This document shows, piece by piece, positions 10,272 to 21,551 of a stretch of DNA of 64,000 nt. Position numbers and translations under genes: made by a program. The first letter of the stretch is position 1, and every line of letters begins with the position of its first letter. Below the pieces are notes generated by a model. It was not told the origin of the DNA. It searched no databases and saw only the letters and a list, made by a program, of their open reading frames with translations. The stretch is from Amphiura filiformis (taxonomy: Eukaryota; Echinodermata; Ophiuroidea; Amphilepidida; Amphiuridae), in the NCBI RefSeq assembly GCF_039555335.1, contig NW_027305501.1, positions 911,501 to 975,500 on the forward strand, written 5' to 3'.

Positions 10272-12660
10272 CATTATCCAAACCCGGGCCAGGCTGGGCC
10301 AAACAAGTCAGCATGCTTCACATACCAGAACATTATTTCATAGTCATTTTCCTGTTGACTAGATGCTTTCTACTGGAAAATTATCATGCTGCCTTTCTGC
10401 AGGTATTGGTAGGCCTATTCTATGTAATTTCAGGAAATTTCAGGAAATACTTGCAAGTTTGCAGTAAAACTTAAAATTGCTAAATCCATATTAGAAAGAA
10501 ACATCTTGATGCTAAATATGCAGCTTCCCTATGTGCTATTTCACATCAAAATCAAGTTTGTTTGCAATTGTGCTAACTGTGTTCATGGCCAACATCATGT
10601 GTGTACTGGTTAACTGGTACACATATTTATGTTTCAACAGAAACACAAAATAATTCATCCATGTATTTCTACAGAGTTGGATTCATAAATTATGAAAAAT
10701 TTAAAATCACAATCCATTTTAAGAATATGTGAAGTACTTTAATTTATTATTTGTTTGGTAATTTTTCCCCAATATTTTTGTTGGGTCTGAATCAGTGGTC
10801 AAATGCAGGTCAGCCCAGTGATGGCCCCATCAGCAGTGAGTTTGTGATCAACACCATAGGAAAGTGCCCAAAGAATGCAAGCAAGGTGTGATAATCCCTA
10901 AAATCCATTTTACAGACACTTCAGGACAATACTTTTTTGTAAGGATTTTCTCCAACTCAATTCTTCCATGGATTTGTAACAGTCAATAGACTTTGTCTCA
11001 AGTGGAACTAGCATAAATTCCTTTGAATTTTAGAACCATGAAATATAGAATCCCGCTGAAGATTGACAGGCCCTCCATCTGAAAAATGTAAATAAAAGTT
11101 TTCACATCCTACCTTGAATTTATGACAAATATACCTTGGTGACTTGATCTTTAAATTCTTTTTTAAAATGTCAAATTATTATACCTTTGTGAAGGTTGTC
11201 ATTCATCTAGGTATAATATAATATTAAATTGGAATTATGAAACTGATCAACTAGACTCATGTTTTTGAGAGGCAACACTATCTCGCCAGTGGTCAGTGAC
11301 CATTTGCCGATAGATCATCAGACAACCTGAAGATGCACCTAGGATAAGGTGCGATACTGTAGCCTCTCAAAAATGTGAGTCCAGTTGATCAGTTTCATAA
11401 TTCCAAAATAATGTCAAATTATTATAAAATTCATCATTATTTCACCTACCATGCTTTATTTTAATACATGTAGTACTTGGAAAGCCAAAGGCATGCTTGT
11501 ATCACAAATACCTCACCATACTCACAGTGTATGTGAAAGACTAGCTGCCAACAAGCTTGGAATCTAGGCCAAGAATCCCTGAAGGAACCAAAGGAATTTG
11601 ACATCCCCCAAATTCCCACTAGGTTTATAAAGAAACATGGGCCACTTAATAATGGACCAAAAGCATCTTATCCAACAATTTGAGTATTTCGAGGGTTTTA
11701 ACTTCACTGCACTAGAGGTTACATAGGTCACCTATTTTTACACAATGAATACCAACTGCATGTAGCCATAGAATCTATGATATGTAGCTGTAGACTTGGT
11801 ATGGCAGTAGCCTACTGGTAGTAGGGGAATGCATTGCTGACACCAAGGTTTCTTACCCCAAAGAATGTTTGCTGATCTAAAAAAATGAAGTCCAGGGGAA
11901 ATTCCTCTGATATTATTAATTAGCTACATGTAGGTCCTATCAGTCAAAGGGTTCAAGCACAGATCCTGCAGGATCTGTGGTTCAAGTCATGGTATGAATT
12001 TCAAGTTTTCAACCCCATTGGAAAACATAAAGGTCCGGTCTTCCTCTATTAAAAGGACAAATCTTATATATGATCACCCAAGAACATTGTACAATTTTGA
12101 AAGCAACATAACTACTCGCCACATTGCATTTCAAAGTTCCCATCATAAATCTGCTACATTACTATGTTGGTGGAGGCTAGGGGCCATTTTTTATTTATAA
12201 AAGTGGTAAACAAAATGTGACTAAGAATGTAATTCATGACCAGTAAGGTTTACTGGTGCTGAGAGCTAGCTACCACAATTTGGTGAACCAGCAAGTTCAA
12301 TGTTCAGTCACATGTGAGGAACGATCTTGATGACTAATATGGTACCATCTTTCGTTGAAGTTTGATTTATTGTTTAAAAGTCCACTTTCTTGGGCCCCTT
12401 GACAGACTCTGAGCCATTGTTTCCGATGTTTTCCCGGTTACAATTACTTGTGGCAAAATATGCTTGAGTTAGCTTTGTTAGCTTTGTCCGACCTTCTCCC
12501 TAGTATTAAACTTCTAATTTGACAGTTCTGCCACAAGTCTCGACAGCAGAAAAATGCCTAACACAGGTGGTGAAATGAAGGACTACATGTAGGCCTACCG
12601 TCATACATGCACATGTATGCCTACATGTACCAGTTTAGAAATTAGTTAAGGGTATACGAG
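10272..12660. other. LATS intron, mostly unique sequence
   Basis: Apart from the hairpin at 11230-11405, this stretch shows no gene. An exon-like segment at 10809-10891 on the plus strand (preceded by AATGCAG, followed by GTGTGA) is described under findings. Confidence 0.4.
11230..11405. repeat. Hairpin MITE with 42-bp arms
   Basis: TGGAATTATGAAACTGATCA at 11230 is mirrored by TGATCAGTTTCATAATTCCA ending at 11405. The arms continue to GAGAGG/CCTCTC at 11272 and 11363. The central 90 bp is unique. Confidence 0.75.
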
Positions 12661-13089
12661 GTATTGTTGGTCGAAGCAGCAAAAAAAAAAATCATGAAAA
12701 TATACTTTGAAAACTTGCTTAATTTATTGTTGTTGAGTTATGTACGTTTTACAAAAGTGTTGTTGTTTCAGCCCTCTTTACAACATAACTCAAGAGTCAA
12801 GAACCACAGGACCTACAAAAGTATATCTGTGATATTTGCTATGAATTGGGTCGATCCTTCATGTAATTATTTCGTGTAATCTAATCCTAACTCTAACCCT
12901 AATCCTAACCCTAATCCTAACCCTAATCCTAACCCTAATCCTAACCCTAACTCTAACCCTAACCCTAATTTTGTGTAAAATTACATGAAGGAATAACCAT
13001 GAATTGAGCAATGCAATTTTTGCTAAAGCTCACTACCATTCGCAAGATGCTGTGAACTACTTTTTTTCTGCTGCTTCGACCAACAATAC
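12661..13089. repeat. Inverted-repeat MITE with telomere-like core
   Basis: The ends GTATTGTTGGTCGAAGCAGC and GCTGCTTCGACCAACAATAC are perfect inverted repeats. Inside, CCTTCATGTAATT is mirrored by AATTACATGAAGG around a block of telomere-like repeats (12880-12969). The 429-bp element has no real ORF. Confidence 0.85.
12880..12969. repeat. Interstitial telomere-like repeat (CCCTAA variants)
   Basis: About 15 hexamers alternate CTAACC and CTAATC/CTAACT types. They lie in the loop of the hairpin element 12661-13089, so they probably moved with it rather than marking an old chromosome end. Confidence 0.9.
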
Positions 13090-14068
13090 TTGTTACAATG
13101 CTTGTTACAATGTATTATTCTACCAAATGCAGAGCCTAAGCTACATGAATATTTATGTAGCTATGCATATGTACAAATCTTAGTTCAATACATTCAGCAA
13201 AAGTTGTTTGTTTTGAATATAAATTTCTTTTGTGACCACAATAATTCTGATAAAAATGTGATAAGGTGGCGAACTGGCGAGTCTACATATGAAACAAAAT
13301 GTTAATCAGTAATCAATTTCGACTGGGAATTCTATTAGGTTTTTTACCGTTTTTATGAATATGATTGTACAGTTCACTTCAATATAAATACTGTACAATA
13401 GGCCCCACACATTATGTATGCTTCGGTAATAATTACTATATTGACCCGCCGCTTGATTGTACATAGTGTATCAATTTTAAAATCAATTTCTCCGAACTGC
13501 TCAATTGAACTCATCACATGATACATTCTGCATTCAACACATTTTGTTTTAATTAAGAACTCATCATCGTTGATTCGTTGTCCTGTCAAGTGTTTACACA
13601 TCAGTCTGATTACCATGGTACCGCAATATACATGTACAATATTTGCCGCAGGATGACCGGTAAAACAGAAATTTCATCTACATCATCACAGCAATATAAC
13701 TCGCTAATGGATCACTACCGTGAAAATGGCGATGACTAAACAAATATCATTTATATGTGCAGGCAGGTGCAGTTAAATGAACACAATAATGGCACAGCCG
13801 CACAAATCACTTGTCCTTTTTCAATAGTACCGGTACCATTATCACTTGTAGACGTCAGTTACAAATGTACATTGTTCCATTGCATAACATGTGTAGTGAT
13901 AAGGAAACAAAGATTAAAGAAAATATTTATCAATTTGTTTTTAATTGTTGTCAAATTGTCAAGTTTATATTTTTAATTATAAAATTGTGGTTTATTGGAG
14001 GTAAAATATAGACAAGTACAATGTACATACATGTACACCGTAGTAGAACTTTGTCCATGTTCCAATAT

Positions 14069-14133
14069 CTGTGGTTGGACAGCACAAGCACAAGCTTGGT
14101 TGGACAGCACAATCTGTGGTTGGACAGCACAAG
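14069..14133. repeat. Three-copy minisatellite GTGGTTGGACAGCACAA
   Basis: Three close copies of a TTGGACAGCACAA unit occur within 65 bp. No gene is seen between 13090 and 14597. Confidence 0.7.
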
Positions 14134-14596
14134 CCCATGTACATGAGTTTTTAAAAAGCCGACAAAAATGTCAAACACTGCATGATACAGAAAATGACAA
14201 GCAGTCAATGACAGTGTAATTTAGTCCACCCACCAATCGAGTGAACAAGGAAATGAAATTGTGTTGTAATTTGAAAGCTATTGCTATAAATGTAACATTT
14301 TTTATCATTGCCATACTAAATTATCTCTGGAATGCCAATGAGGCAAACAGATAATGATCACCTGAGATAACGATTGTGACAATGAATAACACTGTTGCGT
14401 TTAAACTTGGCCGCTATTCAAAAGCATTGTCTATTGATAAAGGTTTATTTGCACTGCCCCTGTCACTTTTTGCACAGGCCTGGTCTATAATTATTCTATC
14501 AATTATCATGTCTGTATATCACTTAGTAAATTTCAAAGGGCATGGTTTTAAAGGGCTTCCTCATGAGCATGTGGTTGTTCTCTTACAACATGTACA

Positions 14597-14800
14597 GGGG
14601 TGAGCTGGTTAGCACAGTGGTTCTGTCCACCCCTTGCACCACTGACTGAGGTCCCGGGTTCTAACCTTGCCCGTTCCTACACAACTTAACAAGCATTTGG
14701 TTTCCAGTCCATACTCTTGCAGTGTGTTCTTCGGTTTATGGCTTTCAATATATATTTTTCTGTCTTGTCTCCAGGATAATCAAATAGGTACTGGTACCCA
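14597..14800 (+). mobile_element. tRNA-derived SINE, diverged and 3'-truncated
   Basis: A Pol III box A (TAGCACAGTGG, 14610-14620) and a near-consensus box B (GGTTCTAACC, 14657-14666) head the element. The following CATTTGGTTT...CTCTTGCAG segment matches the body of the fuller SINE at 20229. The usual GCGCTATATAAAT tail is absent. Confidence 0.75.
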
Positions 14801-15950
14801 TACTGCATGGTGTTTATGGTCTGAATATGTTACCATCACCAAGCGCCAATACATTGTAAATAAATTATCAAAACACCCAACCCGAAATCACAACAGGTTG
14901 GGTACATAGTGAATTACTTCAGGCATGGCTGAATTCTGAAAGTGCATCACATGATTCACAATTCCCTACAAGTTTTGAAAACAATTAATAGGCCCTACAT
15001 CATGTAAATAATGTTTTATTGGGGTGGGGACAAATCCCAATGTCCCCCCTCCCACTTTCTGGGAAAATTACCCTTTTTTTCTTTTCAGCCACTTTTTGAC
15101 AATTCAGGCCATTAATGTCCCCCAATTTTCAAGATGGATTGATACCGCTGGTTTAAAAACAGACTATTGTGCAACTCACACTGTGCAACATTTGTCATCT
15201 TTTTCAGCCATGAACATGATGAATGCCCTACATTGTACTTGTAGTTAGGCAGCTGGGTAGCACTAGGTTTTAAAACCAGGGGTACTGAAAACCTCTGAAC
15301 CTATAGAAAATCCAAAATATGGGGGCGCAAACCAAAAACCAGGGGCTTTTCATTTTCAATCCTGTTTATCATTTTCATCATGTTTATTTACGCAGAACAC
15401 AAACCCTTACCAAAACGTAGTCCTGACCTACATTTGTAACCCTAACTCCAGCCTTCACTTCCTACACCCCTACGATAATGTTAATGCCAACCAAACCCTA
15501 ACCCTGACCCCAAAACTAAAATAATTCAAATCCTTAAAAACATGCAAAGTTCTGAAAAATTACGATCACACCATGAGACTGTGTAAAGTCAATCATTAAA
15601 TGGTGCAGAATTCAGCAGCCGAAATGTCGGCACTAAGTCGCCCTGTAGTTAGGTTGTGGTAAATTGTTAACTCAACTTAATTACTTCAATGTAAGGGTGT
15701 CTCCCCAGTATGAGTCACTCAATTTGACCTTCTAATGTGCCTTTAATCATAATGCCACATACCTGACATACCTTATCGTACTCCACCAGTGTTTGCAATG
15801 TCATTCACGACTATGTGTCAAGAAACACTCTAATCAATTTCAACATATTTAAAGGCACACAGAGTATTTATATTGATTGTAGGCTACATTGTACACTTGT
15901 AGAGGTACTAATCCCAGAGCTGAACTGATTCAAGGCAAATTATGGATCAT
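14801..15950. other. LATS intron, no gene seen
   Basis: Holds a C/A-rich patch with CCCTAACC words (15415-15520) and otherwise unique AT-rich sequence. Confidence 0.4.
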
Positions 15951-16199
15951 CAGGCTGGGAAATACATTTTGTAAGAATCGCGGGACCAGGCCCTGGTTCA
16001 CGGGGTTTTACAGGGAACCACAGGCTATTTTCAATGAACCAGGGGCTATTCAATGGATGGGAAAATTTGTTAAATTTTGATACCTCACTCAATCAGACTT
16101 GTAAAAAAATAGCCCCTGGTTCACAGGGTTGGAACCAGGAGCTATTTTCAATGAACCAGGGGCTAAACGGCCAATGGTGCCCACTTATTTCCCAGCCTG
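15951..16199. mobile_element. hAT-type MITE, perfect 8-bp TSD TGGATCAT
   Basis: The ends are CAGGCTGGGAAATA and TATTTCCCAGCCTG, with TGGATCAT at 15943-15950 and 16200-16207. The 249-bp interior is built of repeated and inverted AACCAGGGGCTA words. It lies 0.4 kb downstream of the first LATS coding exon, in its intron. Confidence 0.92.
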
Positions 16200-16616
16200 T
16201 GGATCATTGTGATTTCACTTCATTTATCCCAGACTGCCTATTATTCAAAATCGTGCTCTCCGATTTGTTTTTCAAAAAAACACATCACGCAAAAGCCCTT
16301 TATTCGGCAATAATGGGTTAAGGATTGTACCACATTTTAAAGATAAGCGCTGTCACTTTTGCAAATGATATACCGTACGCGTACTCGCTTTACCTCGATA
16401 TATAAACAATTAAATATTTTGGGGGAAAAGTGAAATTTTTTCTTTAAATCGCACTATTTTTGCGGTAAAAGAATATACATGTAAAGGTTGCTGCCTTTAC
16501 ACCCAAATGTGTCCTCGGCACAGGCAAGCCAAGGCAGTTCCGAGTCACGGGTGGAATCAAAACGGTGGCAGTGGAGACTATACGAAAGAGACTTCCAGAC
16601 CTATAGATATACTTAC

Positions 16617-16937
16617 ATGGACCTGTGGATCGTTGACAAAGCTGCCATCTCCCACTCCATTCTGCAACTCTTTGTGCGGCGCAAGGCTCTTGCTTATCTC
16701 ATCCAACTGTTTCTGATGGTTCAAAAAGCGAGCGGCTCCATTTCGCCTACTCAACGCCGGCTGACTTGGGGGTAAAATGGACGGTGCCGCCACGGGGGTA
16801 CTGTCCACCAAACTATTGAGGGTGTTTGTCGGTTTGTCCGAATTTACATGCAGGTGCTTCAAACTTTCTTTTATATCCAACAACATCTGTTGCTTGTTTC
16901 CAACATAGTTCAATGACCCCGTACGTGACTTTTGCAT
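16617..16937 (-). CDS. LATS: LATS/Warts kinase, first coding exon (N-terminus)
   Basis: LATS is the AGC-family kinase of the Hippo pathway that phosphorylates YAP/Yorkie in the cytoplasm. This exon encodes the first 107 residues. Residues about 9-30 (LNYVGNKQQMLLDIKESLKH) match the LATS1/2 start (NYT..SRQMLQEIRESL). Residues about 72-92 (FLNHQKQLDEISKSLAPHK) match the second conserved LATS block (F..HHKALQEIRNSLLPF). The start ATG at 16937 has a purine at -3 and an in-frame TGA two codons upstream, so it is the true start. The exon extends as 5' UTR to 17010, where a TATTGTCAG acceptor precedes it, so an upstream noncoding exon exists. The donor GTAAGTAT follows 16617 in phase 0. The kinase domain is not in this window. 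Confidence 0.8.
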
Positions 16938-17010
16938 CTCCGGGCGTCACTGCACGGTTGTCGTTGACTTGTGACAGTTTCTCTTGGTCCGATTGCTGGG
17001 CCAAGTGTCC
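16938..17010 (-). other. 5' UTR part of the LATS exon
   Basis: Untranslated leader between the acceptor (AATATATTGTCAG, ending 17011) and the ATG at 16937. It contains an open frame out of phase with LATS. Confidence 0.6.
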
Positions 17011-18936
17011 CTGACAATATATTCCAAGACATTACATTCAATTACTTTTGTTCAAATTGTCTTGTTTCACCAAGCACTTATTATTCACATCTTCAGTTCC
17101 GTAAAAATTCACGTTGGAAAACTTTCTTCCGTTATTATGATCCCAACTTGTTTTGGTAGCACTTGGTTCAGTTATGGTATCACTAGAATTATAAAATACT
17201 CTGGTTTATCGTTTCCTGCAGTGCTTAGTTCTATCCATATTATAACGATTACACTTCCAATCACCAATCCCTATAAACCCGTCCCCGTCCTCACCAGACC
17301 ATCAAGATCCTGCAAAATAAAAGGAAACAAAAGAGAAAATTATGTGACCATTTGGGAATGTGGCAGAATGCGCAGTCGCGCACTGTGAGCACAAAATTTT
17401 GCAGCATGTACATTTTGTACGCGGTTGTTTATTATATATCGGAAGCTGAAAATATTTCATTTACAGACAATAATACAGACTCTTATTAGGCGTATAAACT
17501 ACATTTGTATCTATCACCATGATTACCCAGATCAATCACTAGTGAGACAACTCCTTGTTCACAAGTTTTAAAACTTAAGAACTAAAAAATTTGACAGACA
17601 ACCAACAACTGCTCCAACCACATTGTTTCTTAAATTGAACATTGCAAGCTGCAGGCATTAATCTGATATAAAGAGCTCAACCCCAACACGCCTAGAGACA
17701 TTAAAAAAAACAACGAGGATAACCACTGATGTGCATGCATAAAACCCATGTGATGCCATGATGTAACCACTTTTTAAGTGCTCACGGAAATCGCTGGCTG
17801 CCACAGCAAAACAACTGTTGCTACCGGTACCGATCGGTGATCCACGGATCGTGTGCTTGGCATGCGAGGGGTCCAAGATTCGAATCCTGAGTGTGCAAAG
17901 TGACTCCTCTGTTCATCTTCTCTCCTTTTTCGTTTCTTCTTTAACTTCCGGTAGCAAAAAGCAGTGTCCAGGGTTAATGTAGGACAGAGGGATAGGGAGC
18001 GATAAAGGCAGAGGCATGACCCCTCCCTCCACCTTAGTCAGTCAGTTCCATGGCGTCAAGAAAATATTCAGGATGAGTTGGGCAAATTGAACCTGTAATG
18101 CGGCGACCTAGCCACTGTGTTGCTGTCTGCCGGCTACATGTTGAATTGAAGGTTCACTACGGTACATTTGTTTTTAAAACTTTATGTTCACTAAAATGCT
18201 GATTTGCCAATACTAAGCACCGGAGGTAAACACGATCGCGGTATTGCATTGCGTTTTTTGGGTAAAATTGCGTTTTCATTCTGTTTAATGTTTTGACATT
18301 TTTAATACAGTTCTCGAATTAATTTGACTATACCGTACGTACTAATAACAAGGACTAATTTAGGGTCTACATGTATAAGGCCACATAAAATCTAAAATTA
18401 GTTTCATGTCCGCAAGATTTTTCGGAATTTGTGAGGGAGGGAGGCGTTTTATTTTGTTGGCAAAATTGACATTGACAGTGCTCAGTTCACGTAAAATTGG
18501 GGGAACGGGTCAAATTTGCTTCAAGATTACGATTCTTACTTTTTTAAATGCGAAGTACCGACTGTACCGTACACTCGGTTTCAGAGAAGAATGCCAGTCC
18601 CTTGCTCAGATTGATGTGAGTTGTGAGCGCACCAGTGTTAATGAGCGACATACGGAGAGCGCCGACCAACGTTTTGACGCGTAATCGGCCCATCATCGGT
18701 AGGCCTATGTTGTTATGATTGTCAGAGATGATTGAATCAGCCAATCAGAACCCCACTTCCGTGTATATACGCTCTGCACACTCTCAAAATGTAAACAACT
18801 GCCGTTCTTCTCCGACAGAAACTACATAGTGCCAGGCCCTTTGCACAGATTTCAACATACATGTACATGTATTCATGTAAAAAATGAATCGAAGTGTGTG
18901 AAAATATATTGGATAATGGATCCAAAACATTTGAAG
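17011..18936. other. Upstream of LATS exon; no further exon identified
   Basis: A TTTTATTTTGCAG/GATC acceptor-like site occurs on the minus strand near 17310 and could mark a 5' UTR exon, but nothing confirms it. A SINE-like tRNA head lies at 17830. The remainder is unique sequence. Confidence 0.35.
17830..17891 (+). mobile_element. tRNA-like head of a degenerate SINE
   Basis: TGCTTGGCATGCGAGGGGTC followed by a box-B-like GATTCGAATCC resembles the anticodon and T arms of a tRNA. The D arm is poor and no acceptor stem pairs, so it is a SINE remnant rather than a tRNA gene. Confidence 0.4.
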
Positions 18937-19083
18937 ATGATAAAATTGGATGCTTTTAATATCACCCAATATTTATTGGTCTCGCTACGAGAAATATATT
19001 GGACTAGACTACATCTCATCCAATATTTTAAAACTCACAGCGAGACCAATAAATATATGGGCTCAATCGATCCAATTTTATAT
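18937..19083. repeat. Hairpin MITE, AATTGGAT ends
   Basis: ATAAAATTGGAT at the left and ATCCAATTTTAT at the right bracket two inverted copies of ATATTTATTGGTCTCGCT (about 18969 and 19039). Confidence 0.7.
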
Positions 19084-19118
19084 CAAACTTGGGCACAAGA
19101 AGCACTGACGTAAGCTAT

Positions 19119-19483
19119 TATGGGGGTACTACACCCTCGATAAATTTGTGTCTATTTTTGCATTTTTCTCAAAAACTAATAACACAGTGGTAACAAAGTT
19201 ATGTATATTATAGGGGCAAGGAATCCAATTACTACACTGGAATTTCAGTGATCCAAGACAAGCGGTTCGTTATTTATGATAAGAAATAAGGTACCGCTAG
19301 GATGTACCTCATTTCCGATCATATATACTGAACCGCTTGTCTTGAGTCACTGAAATTTCAGTATCGTAATTAGATTCCTTGCCCCAATAATATACATAAC
19401 TTTTGTTACCAGTGTATTTTTATTTTTTGAGAAAATGTAAAAATAGTCACAAATTTACCACAGGGCTGTAGTACCCCCTTAAG
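19119..19483. repeat. 365-bp hairpin MITE
   Basis: GGGGGTACTACA...ATAAATTTGTG...CTATTTTTGCATTTTTCTC at the left recurs inverted at the right end. The centre carries CAAGACAAGCGGTTC and its inverse GAACCGCTTGTCTTG. A right-arm fragment of the same family lies at 19690-19772. Confidence 0.8.
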
Positions 19484-19689
19484 TTGTACGGCGTACATGT
19501 ATGATACAGGCAAAGGTCATGTGGTGGTTATTGATAATGCCCTGCGGGGGCAGCGGGGCACCCCAAAATTCCAAAATACCCCCCAGATCAGGGAAAAGCT
19601 CCAACGAATCAGGATGAGGTTAATTTTTGGGACGCGTCGGGTTGGTATTTGATTCATTTGAGGAATGCCAGGATCGGGGTGGAAAAAAT

Positions 19690-19772
19690 GTTACCAGTGT
19701 GTTATTATTTTTTGAGAAAAATGCAAAAATAGTCACAAATTTATCAAGGAATGTAGTACCTCAAGCTTAGCC
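19690..19772. repeat. Fragment of the 19119 hairpin family
   Basis: GTTACCAGTGTG...TTTTTTGAGAAAAATGC...AAATTTATCA...GTAGTACC repeats the right arm of the element at 19119-19483. A C-rich spacer separates the two. Confidence 0.65.
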
Positions 19773-20228
19773 AATTTAGCACAGCCTGTGCTAAATTGAT
19801 GATGATTTGAGAGATTTTCCAACAATAATTATTTCATTTTTTTTGTGTTTTTTTTTTGGAGGATCATCCTTTCTTGCATTTTTTTTTTCCAATTTTTTTT
19901 GTTTGCATTTTCCTCCTGTGCTTAGTCAAGGCAATTCTCAAGATTGTGATTGAGAACCTTCCATCATCATTCATCAAACTGCTAAGTCCATGTCCACTCC
20001 TCGACCTTCTTTATTACTCAGTGAGCAAAATTATAATTTGGTTGCATTGTTTTGACATGATCAAAACAACATTTGAAGTTCAGGGACTCCAGAGATACCA
20101 CTCACTTTCACTCAAAAACTTGAAACTGGTGAGAAAGGGCTGAAAATAAATAAAAACACAGGAATTTGGATGCAGAAAAACATGAATTCTGGCCAAAACC
20201 TGAAAAGTGGCATCTCTGCAAGTATATG

Positions 20229-20638
20229 GGAGGGCGAGTTAGCGCAGCGGTAATTCCCTCGCTTTGCACCACTGAGGTCCCGGTTCAAGCCCGGCGCGCC
20301 CAAGGACTCATGTGCATTTGGTTTATCCCGATCCATGCTCGCTCTTGCAGGTTTTCTCCGGGATCTCCGGTTTCCTCCTGCTTTCAAAATCGGTAATTAG
20401 TTGTTTCGTTATCAAAAACTTCCTTCACCCAATGGAATTTGGGGAGTGGGAGCTGCAGAAAATGGGTGGATGTTACAATCTAAGTGTGGATAGGTTTGCG
20501 CCGGGTTCGGCTGCAACTAGCCTAGTTGATGCGATCTGATTGTGATGATTCACCACGCATGAAATTACAGCGCTTTGAATCCTCTGGAAAAAGCGCTATA
20601 TAAATTCCGAAATTTATTTATAATTTTATTTATTTATA
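20229..20638 (+). mobile_element. Full-length tRNA-derived SINE (~410 bp)
   Basis: It has a perfect box A (TAGCGCAGCGG, 20240-20250) and box B (GGTTCAAGCCC, 20282-20292). A long body follows, ending with CAGCGCTTTGAATCCTCTGG, then AGCGCTATATAAAT and an A/T-rich ATTTATTTAT tail. Such tails are shared with partner LINEs in marine invertebrates. The copy at 14597 belongs to the same family. Confidence 0.85.
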
Positions 20639-20718
20639 TGTATTTTGGTTAAAACTTAGTGATGTCAACAACATCATACACATGCCTGGAAAAAGTGGGG
20701 AACTTGGGAACCATGTTC

Positions 20719-20920
20719 CAGGCCTTGTCTTTTGAGGCGAGTGAGAGTGATTACTCGCCATCACTCGCCTAAAATGAAACTGAGGAGAGCTTTTTATCAC
20801 CCGCCTACATTTGGTGTAATACCGGGTACTAATAAGGGAATCACTCGCCTGCAGCTCACCTGACAAGTTTTGAGGAGAGTGATTTGTCACTCGCCAGCAA
20901 TTTTCAAAAGACAAGGCCTG
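20719..20920. mobile_element. hAT-like MITE (CAGGCCTTGTCTTTTGA ends)
   Basis: CAGGCCTTGTCTTTTGA and TCAAAAGACAAGGCCTG are perfect inverted ends. The direct flanks share ATGTTC. The 202-bp interior is a patchwork of ACTCGCC and GGCGAGTG words. Confidence 0.8.
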
Positions 20921-20939
20921 ATGTTCCCAGGAAATTTTG

Positions 20940-21551
20940 CTATTTGGAGGGAAATTTTTGTCTTCTAAACAAAGAAATACCGGTACCGTAAACCGGGGCT
21001 ACTTTGCCACATTTTTTTGACGTTGTGGTGCGCCCTCTTTTTAAGTTTCCATGCATTGTTCCATAGGTGTTATTAGGAAAGCTGTAGCCCCATGGGTCGG
21101 GCTACTTTGCCAGGCCTATTTTGAAGCGAGTTCAACCAATGATTAGGGCTTCTTTGCCACCCTTTGGGTTATTAAAATATGGTACTGATCTGATCTGACC
21201 TTTAAAATAATAAGAACTATTAGTATGGATAACTCTGAAACACCCTTTGAACCATCTAACTTATAGATTTCATTCTGGTTTGAAGGTATTCCAGAATTAA
21301 TCTATAAATCTATTCGAAACAGTCGGCCTAACATATGAATTAGGGTGGCAAAATTGCATTTTTCCCAGCCCTGATCATACATTTATAAATGAATCAGACT
21401 TTTTAAAATTCTTTCCTGGTGTGTCTCATATGCGAGCATAGTCATAGACCATGTTGGCTGATCAACAGTAACAACAGGACGGTTGGCCCGTCATCAACAA
21501 GACGATCGGCATTGATCATTGGCGCAAGGAATTGGCGTCAATCGCTCATTA
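20940..21551. other. Stretch with repeated GGGCTACTTTGCCA words
   Basis: GGGCTACTTTGCCA occurs near 20996 and 21108, GGGCTTCTTTGCCA near 21147, and GGTGGCAAA inverted near 21344. The start ACCGGGGC resembles the element at 63167. No gene is seen. Confidence 0.4.
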
